Positions 7,331-13,011 of a DNA stretch of 13,011 bases are shown in pieces (positions within the stretch are counted from its first letter, which is position 1; each line of letters starts with the position of its first letter). The notes below the pieces were generated by a model, which worked only from the letters and a program-made list of their open reading frames with translations, ran no database searches and was not told where the DNA came from. Origin of the DNA: an uncultured Eubacteriales bacterium (GTDB lineage: Bacteria > Bacillota > Clostridia > Oscillospirales > Acutalibacteraceae). The translations under genes and the position numbers were made by a program. The stretch covers positions 1 through 13,011 of the forward strand of contig UQEU01000022.1 in assembly GCA_900540085.1 (NCBI GenBank), written 5' to 3'.

Positions 7331-7981
7331 CTCGCCGTATTCGTAAGCTATGTAGGCCCGATTGTAGTTCCCTAATTATTCTTGGTATGGTATAATAGTA
7401 AAACAACAACATTACAGTGTATATGAATTGTAGTTCCCTAATTATTCTTGGTATGGTATAATCATACGCTAAAATGCGAAGATATAACAAGGATTGTAGT
7501 TCCCTAATTATTCTTGGTATGGTATAATCTCAAGTCTTTATGAGAATGGCAAAGCCTTATTGTAGTTCCCTAATTATTCTTGGTATGGTATAATCCGATT
7601 ACAGCACCGATACCAGCACCGATATTGTAGTTCCCTAATTATTCTTGGTATGGTATAATAGCGTCAGTACCTGTACTACCTGCTGTATCATTGTAGTTCC
7701 CTAATTATTCTTGGTATGGTATAATGTGATTGGCTCAAAGTCTTTATAAAGGCTAATTGTAGTTCCCTAATTATTCTTGGTATGGTATAATAATAATAAC
7801 AGAACAGTTGTTGTAATCTTTATTGTAGTTCCCTAATTATTCTTGGTATGGTATAATAGTGGTACTATACAATTCGTTATGCGTTCGATTGTAGTTCCCT
7901 AATTATTCTTGGTATGGTATAATTCTTTTTCTTCTTGTAAAGTGTTTATATCAAATTGTAGTTCCCTAATTATTCTTGGTA

Positions 7982-7990
7982 TGGTATAAT
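7982..7990 (+). promoter_or_regulatory. Extended -10 promoter in the last repeat
   Basis: TGGTATAAT at the end of the last repeat has no spacer after it. Initiation about 7 nt downstream (near 7997) would transcribe the flank up to the terminator at 8044-8090. The -35 region within the repeat is poor, so activity relies on the extended -10, as in Neisseria II-C repeats. Confidence 0.5.
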
Positions 7991-7998
7991 ATAAGAAC

Positions 7999-8013
7999 GA
8001 ATAATTAAGGAAC
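7999..8013 (-). repeat. Inverted partial copy of the CRISPR repeat next to the array
   Basis: Reverse-complement match to repeat positions 7-21, 14 of 15 bases, starting 8 bp after the last repeat. With the copy in the last repeat (7961-7975) it makes an inverted repeat with a 23-nt loop. Confidence 0.75.
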
Positions 8014-8043
8014 AGAGCCAAATTTAAGAATTTTTAGTGAAAT

Positions 8044-8090
8044 AAAAAAGAGAAAACATAGGTAATTTTCACCCATGTTTTCTCTTTTTT
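8044..8090. terminator. Shared terminator between CRISPR array and cas operon
   Basis: Arms 8044-8059 and 8075-8090 pair perfectly over 16 bp (AAAAAAGAGAAAACAT and its complement), with U-tracts possible on both strands. It lies 8 bp past the cas2 stop codon and 53 bp past the last repeat, so it ends both convergent transcripts. Confidence 0.9.
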
Positions 8091-8098
8091 TACCTTTT

Positions 8099-8419
8099 TT
8101 ACAACAAAGTCAATTGTTTAAAAGACTCCGAAACATCACACTGCTTGTATTCTCCAAGCAATATTTCTATTGACTCATATTGCTTTTCAGTAATTGTCAG
8201 CAATCTTACAGAGCCGTTTTTAGGTAAATTTTGTTTCAGTCTGTTTGTATGTGCCTTAACAGAATCATATCCGTTACAGACTCGAGCATATACAGAGTAT
8301 TGAACCATCAAATACCCGTCTTTCAAAAGGAAGTTCCTAAACCTCGAAGCGGCTTTTTGTTCTGATTTTTCCTTTACGGGTAAATCAAAAAATACAATCA
8401 TTCTCATAAACTTAGTCAT
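8099..8419 (-). CDS. cas2: CRISPR-associated endoribonuclease-like protein Cas2
   Basis: Small ferredoxin-fold protein that forms the Cas1-Cas2 integration complex and helps insert new spacers. MRMIVFFDLPV near the N-terminus is the beta-1 strand with the conserved Asp (D12 from the chosen start), and FRNFLLKDGYLMVQYSVYARV follows the usual type II pattern. The length of 106 residues is typical. Start options are ATG 8419 (overlapping the cas1 end by 8 nt), ATG 8407 and TTG 8425. None has a strong ribosome binding site, so translation is probably coupled to cas1. I chose 8419 because relatives commonly carry a short KFMR-type leader before the first strand. It is the last gene of the operon. 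Confidence 0.93.
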   Translation of the reverse strand: MTKFMRMIVFFDLPVKEKSEQKAASRFRNFLLKDGYLMVQYSVYARVCNGYDSVKAHTNRLKQNLPKNGSVRLLTITEKQYESIEILLGEYKQCDVSESFKQLTLL

Positions 8420-9308
8420 AATCAAAATATGTCGTTTTAACTATCTTTGGCAACTTCAAATTTACGGTTTCTTCTTCAAATGAAGTTACAAGACTTTGAA
8501 TCAAAACTTCTATTGCTTTTGTCAAAGACCGGCGTTCATTATTTACAATTACAACACTGTTAAAAAGTTTTTGAAGTTCTGCTTTTTGATATGTGTCAAA
8601 AGAGTTTTCCCAACTATCATAGTTTTGAGCAACAAAAACATCCACAACAGGTCTGAAAGGCTCAATCAAATCGTCTGCCAAATTAAACGAGTTCAGTTGG
8701 TTTTTATGATGAATTCCCAAAGCAGGCTCTAAGCCATAGCAAACCAAACATTTTGCAATAAAAGACCTGATTACAGCGTATCCGTAATTGAGTGCTGAAT
8801 TTATCACGCAGTCTTGGTCTCTTGTAAAATTGTTCCCGAACAACAGTTTAAAATATACAGACGCAGCATAGCCCTCTCGGTTATTTGCATCGCCTGATTG
8901 CACGCTTTTTGAAATTGCAATCAATTTTCCGTTGTCTATATTATTTATTTTTAAACACTCTGCCTGATTTTCTATTTTTCGTACCACTATCTGTTGCCAA
9001 ATCCGTTTTAATTTTGGTTTAGATTGTGATATTTGCAACTCTATTCTCTTCAAAGAACGACAATATGACCCTATGGGAACAAGACTTGCACTCGGCGTAT
9101 GCTTTTCATCACATAGAATCAAGCACACGCCTTGTTCACTCAAATAAGAAACTAACTTGGCACTGAGCGTTGTTCTCGGATTGTCAACAACAATACTTTT
9201 AATATCTTCAATCGGAAAAGAAAACTCATTTCCGTTAAAAACAATCAACTGGTTGTTTTTAAGTCTCATTTTTGCTTCGTTTGCAATAAAAATATTTCTG
9301 TACGGCAT
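8412..9308 (-). CDS. cas1: CRISPR-associated integrase Cas1 (type II)
   Basis: Metal-dependent integrase that inserts protospacers into the array together with Cas2. The 298-residue protein has the N-terminal beta domain (about 1-80) and the helical catalytic domain. Expected metal ligands are visible: E145 in NREGYAAS, H200 in GIHHKNQ and E216 in DDLIEPFRP. The GDANNREGYAA sequence is characteristic of type II Cas1. The ATG starts 1 nt after the cas9 stop codon and has no clear ribosome binding site, so translational coupling to cas9 is likely. Its 3' end overlaps cas2. With cas2 and an array of identical repeats it indicates an adaptation-capable locus. Csn2 and Cas4 are absent, which supports subtype II-C. 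Confidence 0.97.
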   Translation of the reverse strand: MPYRNIFIANEAKMRLKNNQLIVFNGNEFSFPIEDIKSIVVDNPRTTLSAKLVSYLSEQGVCLILCDEKHTPSASLVPIGSYCRSLKRIELQISQSKPKLKRIWQQIVVRKIENQAECLKINNIDNGKLIAISKSVQSGDANNREGYAASVYFKLLFGNNFTRDQDCVINSALNYGYAVIRSFIAKCLVCYGLEPALGIHHKNQLNSFNLADDLIEPFRPVVDVFVAQNYDSWENSFDTYQKAELQKLFNSVVIVNNERRSLTKAIEVLIQSLVTSFEEETVNLKLPKIVKTTYFDYD

Positions 9309-9309
9309 A

Positions 9310-12300
9310 TCATTTATTTGTATTAAACTTTAATCTTTTTTCACTGTTCACTTTTGTAACATTACCTATCGGGTCAACAGTAAATTTTTCTATGTTTAAA
9401 AGCGTCTTTATACCTAAACTTTCTATTTTGTGTGTTCCGTCAGAATTAAAAACAGTTATAGACCCCTTACTTATATTAGCAGCATTATAGTATAAGAACA
9501 TACCATTACCGTAAATCTCTTTTGGAAGTGTACTGTTTTTGTTGACTAAACTTAATTTCATATCTTTTTTTGCAGTAACACGAATTAAATCGTTTTTATA
9601 AAGTGAAAAACAAAAGTCTTTTTCGTCCATTTCTTTCCATTCGTCGTATGATTTAAATGCAACACACGCCAAATTCGGCAACTCTTTTTTCACGGTGTCC
9701 GCAGTATAAATCGGCACAAAGTAATAGCCGTCATTTTCAACATGAAATACATCTATTCTTACCATAGGACCGTTATCTGCAATACCGTTTCCGTTTCTCA
9801 CGGAAACATTCATTGTGGACTTTTTAATTGTTTTTACCTTTTTCACTATCGGTCCGTTTGTACCGTCCGACTTTGGCTTATAGAAAGGATTTTCATCGTT
9901 GAAGTCAGCAAAAGCCTTTTCACCGTTACCTCCGTACTCTTCAAGACGCTTTTTCAAAGCGTTGTAAAGCAACAAATCGCTCTCTTTGTCGTAGTAATTT
10001 TCAATTTCACCGTCTTTCCCGAGTTTCAACTTTGTAAGAGGAACTTTTGAAATAGAATAGCCTTTGACCTTTCCCGAACGAATTGTATCCTCGTGAGCCA
10101 CACCCTTTGTTTTTCTGTTCGGCATTCTTGAAACAAAACAAGGTTTAATATTTTCAATGTCTTCTGTGGAATAGTTTGGCAAACGATACAATTCTTTAAT
10201 CATATTATTGACATCAGTACAAGTTCTTATTTCAAGTTCCTTTCTGAAAGTCGGATATGGATACGGAAAACTGTCAACAACTTCCCCTTCAGAATCGACA
10301 ACTATATTTTCAGAGTATTGAAGTTCCTTATAGTTAGAATATTTTGAAACTTTTTGTATCAAAGCATCTGTCGTACAAGCAATAACAGTTGCATCGACTG
10401 CATGATGCAGGTCGCCGTCTTCTCTTATTTTCTTAATTCCCCATCTTTTTCTCAAGTACGAAGTTGTAGCACCGTTTACGGCATTAACATGTTTTTTTCT
10501 TCCATTTTCAAAATCTTCAAAAATCAAATGGTCATTAATGTAATTGTACAAAACTCTGCTCAAATACTTTGTATCGTTCAAAGTTCTTTCTTTAAACCCT
10601 TTAAATTCATTTTCGCTGATGATTTCTTTAAGCAGATTTTGTCTTTTTTTAAAGTTTTTGATATTTGCGTTTACCCAAACTTTAAAGTTTTCTTGTTTTT
10701 CCCCTGTGAGATACTGCAAGGGCAAACGATTTCCTTTTTGTCTGTTTTCATCTGCAAAAACAAGAACTTTATTATTGTAACTGTCGTCAAAACTGATACT
10801 GTAAGGTACGATATGGTCAACATCGACATATCCGTCACTGAAAAGCAACTCATACTTAATAGGCTTTTGAGAATACGGACAAATTCCGTCCTGTTCTCTC
10901 CACAATTTCAACTTTACTATATCTAATCCGCTTGCATTTGATTTATGGAAATTCTCATACAATTCTTCCTTAATTTTAGAATTGTTTTCATTATTTTTCT
11001 TGTTTTCTTTTTCTATTTTATTTCTTTCATAAAAATTTTTGGAAAGTTCTCTTGCCAATTCAATATTTATGTATGTTGGACTTGTCCCTTGTTCTCTTAT
11101 AATAGCATTTACAACTTTTATTGTCTGTGAAACGGCTCTTCTTACAACAGGGTTTGTAATATCTGTCAATTCATCCGAAAAAGCAGGCAAAGTAAAACTT
11201 CTTTCGCTTTTATCGTGTGCTTTGAAATCAAAACCAACCTCTGCACACGCCTTATCATAAGTCAGCCCTTTTTCTAAATAAGGAATAAGCATATCGCACG
11301 CTTTTACAGACAGATTTCCGAATTTTGAAAACGAACTTATATTTAAAATATAATCATACAAAAATTCATCTATTTCAAAATCTTTCAACGCATTTAAAAT
11401 CTTTGCATCGTCTTTGTGAACGGTAAGAGCATATCCGATACAATTTAATTCTTCCCTTGAAAGTTTTTGAATGTACCCTTTTTGGAATTTATCAAGTGCT
11501 TTTCTGATATTGTGATACTGTTTCAGATATTCAAACTTTGTCTTTTTTTCTACTTCTTCAATTTCTTTAAATCCGTAAGAAACTGTTGAAAATCTTTTAT
11601 CAGTTGAAATATCCAACTCTTTTCTTATTTTTGAATAATTCACACTTGGAGATTTGTGACACAATTCAAAAACTTTTGTTCTTTCTCCGTCTGTAAGAAA
11701 ACGAGAACTTCCATTATCTGAAACAATTCTTATATTATTGATTTTTTGCCACAAATTAAATAATTGGAAAGAATATGTTGCTTTCGCTGCTCTCGGCTCT
11801 TCAGGAAAAAATGTACATTTACCAATCATTTTTTCTATTTGATTTCCAAAATACGGGCTCCTGCAATTTTCAGGACCTTCTCCGGGTCCCAAATCGAACG
11901 GTCTTTGCGAGAGCAAAATATTTTTATACTGTTCTTTTATTTCATCTGAAGCAAAGTCGCAGCCAAATGATTTTTGTGCATTAAAAATTTTGTCTGCTTC
12001 ATCTTCAATCATATTTCGTGAAACTGTATTTAAATATTTTCCGCCTTTATTTCTCTTATGTAAAGAATACTTTTCATCTTTAAAAAACATTTCGCCGACA
12101 GTACGATAGCCGTTTTTTTGCATTGTTTCTTCATTTTCACTTATGGCATTTAACAAAAGTCCGTTTTCTTTGTCTGTACTGTCTGTTTTTCTGTTAGATT
12201 TAAAACCACGCCTTTGTGCCAAATTAATCAGCACTCTTGCAAATTCTTTATTTGACAAAGGTCTGTCCAAAGCCTCTGTCCTTACCTGATAAATATCACT

Positions 12301-12588
12301 GAGCGGAGTATCAAAAAGATTTGCCAATTCATCTTCAGTCAATATCTTTTCTTTTATAATGAGAAATCTTATACGCTCCAATCTGTGATTGTGTCTTCTG
12401 AGTCTTCTTCGATTTCCTCTTTTCTCTCTTCTCGGAAATGCAAGAGACGAGCCGTCTTTAGGATTTTCCGCTTTGCTGAAAATTCTTGAACCGAGTTTTA
12501 TAATTCTGTATGGCTGGTCATTTAACAATTCAACAACCGAAAAACCTACAGATGCAATACCACAGTCTAAACCAATAGCATATTTCAT
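9310..12588 (-). CDS. cas9: Type II-C Cas9 RNA-guided DNA endonuclease
   Basis: Compact Cas9 of 1092 residues, the size of II-C enzymes such as the Geobacillus one, which its N-terminus resembles. RuvC-I is AIGLDCGIASVG with catalytic D8. An Arg-rich bridge helix follows (RREKRGNRRRLRRHNHRLER). RRGFKSNRK near 126-134 is typical of the recognition lobe of this group. RuvC-II is YINIELARE with E510. The HNH domain shows VDVDHIVPYS with D591 and H592, and N615 in DENRQKGN. RuvC-III is HHAVDA with H728 and D732. The PAM-interacting domain should occupy roughly the last 190 residues. All four nuclease motifs are intact, so both strands should be cut. The start is ATG 12588, 6 nt after a perfect GGAGGAG; a GTG at 12603 overlaps that site and is rejected. 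The gene lies directly behind the tracrRNA terminator with no separate promoter that I can see. The PAM cannot be read from sequence. Confidence 0.98.
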   Translation of the reverse strand: MKYAIGLDCGIASVGFSVVELLNDQPYRIIKLGSRIFSKAENPKDGSSLAFPRREKRGNRRRLRRHNHRLERIRFLIIKEKILTEDELANLFDTPLSDIYQVRTEALDRPLSNKEFARVLINLAQRRGFKSNRKTDSTDKENGLLLNAISENEETMQKNGYRTVGEMFFKDEKYSLHKRNKGGKYLNTVSRNMIEDEADKIFNAQKSFGCDFASDEIKEQYKNILLSQRPFDLGPGEGPENCRSPYFGNQIEKMIGKCTFFPEEPRAAKATYSFQLFNLWQKINNIRIVSDNGSSRFLTDGERTKVFELCHKSPSVNYSKIRKELDISTDKRFSTVSYGFKEIEEVEKKTKFEYLKQYHNIRKALDKFQKGYIQKLSREELNCIGYALTVHKDDAKILNALKDFEIDEFLYDYILNISSFSKFGNLSVKACDMLIPYLEKGLTYDKACAEVGFDFKAHDKSERSFTLPAFSDELTDITNPVVRRAVSQTIKVVNAIIREQGTSPTYINIELARELSKNFYERNKIEKENKKNNENNSKIKEELYENFHKSNASGLDIVKLKLWREQDGICPYSQKPIKYELLFSDGYVDVDHIVPYSISFDDSYNNKVLVFADENRQKGNRLPLQYLTGEKQENFKVWVNANIKNFKKRQNLLKEIISENEFKGFKERTLNDTKYLSRVLYNYINDHLIFEDFENGRKKHVNAVNGATTSYLRKRWGIKKIREDGDLHHAVDATVIACTTDALIQKVSKYSNYKELQYSENIVVDSEGEVVDSFPYPYPTFRKELEIRTCTDVNNMIKELYRLPNYSTEDIENIKPCFVSRMPNRKTKGVAHEDTIRSGKVKGYSISKVPLTKLKLGKDGEIENYYDKESDLLLYNALKKRLEEYGGNGEKAFADFNDENPFYKPKSDGTNGPIVKKVKTIKKSTMNVSVRNGNGIADNGPMVRIDVFHVENDGYYFVPIYTADTVKKELPNLACVAFKSYDEWKEMDEKDFCFSLYKNDLIRVTAKKDMKLSLVNKNSTLPKEIYGNGMFLYYNAANISKGSITVFNSDGTHKIESLGIKTLLNIEKFTVDPIGNVTKVNSEKRLKFNTNK

Positions 12589-12604
12589 AACAAACTCCTC
12601 CACT

Positions 12605-12636
12605 AAAAAGATAACGACCCACAGAAGTGAGTCGTT
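12605..12636 (-). terminator. tracrRNA terminator, directly upstream of the cas9 ribosome binding site
   Basis: AACGACTCAC (12636-12627) pairs with GTGGGTCGTT (12622-12613) over 10 bp with one G-U and a TTCT loop, followed by ATCTTTTT. The U-tract ends only 3 nt before the GGAGGAG of cas9 (12601-12595). Confidence 0.88.
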
Positions 12637-12698
12637 AGCGCTTTTCGGTTTTCTACCTTTTTGCAGTAACCTAATTGTTCTTGGTATGGTATAAGAAC
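12605..12698 (-). ncRNA. tracrRNA
   Basis: The trans-activating RNA pairs with crRNA repeats, directs RNase III processing and is bound by Cas9. The anti-repeat at 12695-12660 aligns to all 36 repeat positions. There is one wobble (5) and mismatches at 1, 9, 10, 18 and 36. It gives a lower stem (2-8), a 2-base internal loop and a long upper duplex (19-35 uninterrupted). After the anti-repeat come a short GGT/ACC hairpin candidate and an AGCGCT stretch, then the terminator stem. Predicted start G12698 is 7 nt after a consensus -10. Predicted length is about 94 nt. The anti-repeat's 5' end is also one arm of a perfect 10-bp inverted repeat (12673-12682 and 12693-12702). Confidence 0.92.
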
Positions 12699-12704
12699 AA
12701 TTCT

Positions 12705-12733
12705 ATTATATCCAACAAAAATAAATTTGTCAA
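12705..12733 (-). promoter_or_regulatory. Consensus promoter of tracrRNA (and probably cas operon)
   Basis: TTGACA (12733-12728) and TATAAT (12710-12705) are both perfect sigma-A hexamers with the optimal 17-bp spacing. Initiation is predicted at 12698. It is the only convincing promoter seen upstream of cas9. Confidence 0.9.
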
Positions 12734-12780
12734 CTCTGATTGTTTGTAGTACAATTTTTGATACTGTTAAATAAAATGTT

Positions 12781-12809
12781 TTGAAATATTATTTTAAATA
12801 GTGTATAAT
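12781..12809 (+). promoter_or_regulatory. Promoter-like sequence reading rightward
   Basis: TTGAAA (12781-12786) and TATAAT (12804-12809) with 17 bp between them. Initiation would be near 12816. It diverges from the tracrRNA promoter 48 bp away. No coding start follows before the hairpin at 12840-12882. Confidence 0.5.
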
Positions 12810-12839
12810 TTTTGCTCATAAAAATAAAATCAATGTAAT

Positions 12840-12882
12840 AAAAAAGGCATTACCGACCGTAAAAGTCAGTAATGCCTTTTTT
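12840..12882. terminator. Strong bidirectional terminator at the right end
   Basis: Arms 12840-12853 and 12869-12882 pair perfectly over 14 bp, with an inner GAC/GTC pairing that can extend the stem. A and T runs on both sides allow use on either strand. It would end the minus-strand gene entering from the right and shield the CRISPR locus from it. Confidence 0.85.
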
Positions 12883-12946
12883 GTTTTAATATATTGTGTT
12901 TTACTCGCAAATTCGCATAAACACTGGGTTTTTAATGATCTCAAAA

Positions 12947-13011
12947 TTATTCAAACTCTACAAAGACTAACGCTTTTTGTTTAGGAATTATTCTCTGTAA
13001 TGTTTCTCGTT
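12947..13011 (-). CDS. C-terminal end of an unidentified protein (partial)
   Basis: On the minus strand one frame is open from the window edge for 20 codons, reading RETLQRIIPKQKALVFVEFE, then TAA at 12949-12947. The composition looks protein-like, and a strong terminator follows 65 bp downstream, which is what a real gene end would show. The other two minus-strand frames stop within 10 codons. Too little is present to assign a family. Confidence 0.4.
   Translation of the reverse strand, partial: RETLQRIIPKQKALVFVEFE

Larger units (their letters stand above)
7295..7990 (+). CRISPR. Type II-C CRISPR array: 11 repeats, 10 spacers
   Basis: Ten identical 36-bp repeats begin with ATTGTAGTTCCC and end with GGTATGGTATAAT, at 7361-7396, 7427-7462, 7493-7528, 7559-7594, 7624-7659, 7690-7725, 7756-7791, 7822-7857, 7888-7923 and 7955-7990. 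A degenerate repeat sits at 7295-7330. Spacers are 30 bp except spacer 5 (7595-7623, 29 bp) and spacer 10 (7924-7954, 31 bp). The 5' half resembles the Neisseria II-C repeat (GTTGTAGCTCCC). The tracrRNA anti-repeat is on the minus strand, so crRNAs are read on the plus strand as spacer followed by repeat. Each repeat ends with the extended -10 TGGTATAAT, so transcription probably starts about 7 nt into every spacer. The degenerate end marks the old, leader-distal side; new spacers should enter at the right, next to cas2. Confidence 0.98.
7997..8090 (+). ncRNA. Predicted small RNA beginning with a second anti-repeat
   Basis: Inferred, not recognised as a known RNA. The promoter at the end of the last repeat points into this segment, and a strong hairpin with a U-tract ends it, giving about 94 nt. 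Bases 7999-8013 (GAATAATTAAGGAAC) are complementary to repeat positions 7-21 with one mismatch, so the RNA could pair with the handle of every crRNA. In a transcript that reads through the last repeat, the same bases would fold back on it instead. The segment also lies where the array leader is expected, so it might act only as DNA. No open reading frame of note is present. Confidence 0.3.

Noticed and set aside
7254..7490. A minus-strand open frame through the array with a repeated TIPRIIRELQ peptide
   Set aside because: The peptide repetition is only the CRISPR repeat read in one frame; there is no start signal and it is part of the array.
7529..7755. Spacers 4 and 7 both contain CTCAA(A)GTCTTTAT
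   Set aside because: The shared stretch is short and gapped, and the rest of the two spacers differs; chance is sufficient.
10354..10926. A 190-codon plus-strand frame opposite cas9
   Set aside because: It lies antisense within a strongly conserved Cas9 coding region (RuvC-II to RuvC-III) and its translation is Phe/Ile/Cys-rich without motifs.
8099..12588. A fourth cas gene (csn2 or cas4) in the operon
   Set aside because: cas9, cas1 and cas2 are contiguous or overlapping and the operon ends in a terminator, leaving no room for one.
12660..12733. A long-form tracrRNA acting as its own guide to repress cas9, as in Streptococcus pyogenes
   Set aside because: The self-pairing at the anti-repeat is a short hairpin with no lower stem mimicking the repeat 5' end, and no second upstream promoter on that strand was seen.

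Overview
The window is AT-rich and comes from a spore-forming, probably anaerobic Firmicute (Clostridia, plausibly a gut lineage). The evidence is an alpha/beta-type small acid-soluble spore protein, a glycyl-radical-activase-like radical SAM enzyme, clostridial-looking ribosome binding sites and a Firmicute-type II-C Cas9. I cannot name the species.

Left half (1-6557) is mostly ordinary chromosome. After a perfect bidirectional terminator (51-90), a promoter with an extended -10 (156-183) drives a two-gene operon: an unrecognised protein with a four-cysteine C-terminal motif (287-1324) and a 203-residue radical SAM activase-like enzyme (1327-1938). No glycyl radical enzyme lies nearby. Leftward genes follow: a membrane-anchored glycerophosphodiester phosphodiesterase (1974-2846), glutamine-hydrolysing asparagine synthetase (2951-4780), a solitary dTDP-glucose 4,6-dehydratase (4859-5881) and the spore protein (6042-6233). 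Rho-independent hairpins separate several of them. A rightward gene for an unknown protein with an Ada-like Cys finger and a Lys-rich tail (6558-7253) follows.

Right half (7295-12733) is a compact, apparently complete type II-C CRISPR-Cas system. The array (7295-7990) has ten identical 36-bp repeats, one degenerate repeat at the left end and ten 29-31 bp spacers. It points at the cas operon, and both converge on a shared 16-bp bidirectional terminator (8044-8090). The operon runs leftward as tracrRNA (12698-12605), cas9 (1092 aa), cas1, cas2, tightly packed with 1-nt and overlapping junctions. No csn2 or cas4 is present.

Regulation looks unusual and mutually fitted. Every repeat ends in a perfect extended -10 (TGGTATAAT), so each spacer probably has its own promoter, as known for Neisseria meningitidis II-C. 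The degenerate repeat keeps exactly that promoter end. The anti-repeat in tracrRNA carries the same motif but with its last T changed to G. Just past the last repeat is an inverted partial repeat copy (7999-8013, 14 of 15 complementary). It would form the 5' end of a roughly 94-nt RNA made by the last repeat's promoter and ended by the shared terminator: a candidate second anti-repeat RNA. The tracrRNA has a consensus TTGACA-17-TATAAT promoter, a perfect 10-bp dyad at its start, and a terminator directly in front of the cas9 ribosome binding site, so cas9 may depend on readthrough. To the right, a second good promoter and a terminator outline a possible 67-nt RNA, and a protein C-terminus enters from the right edge on the minus strand.
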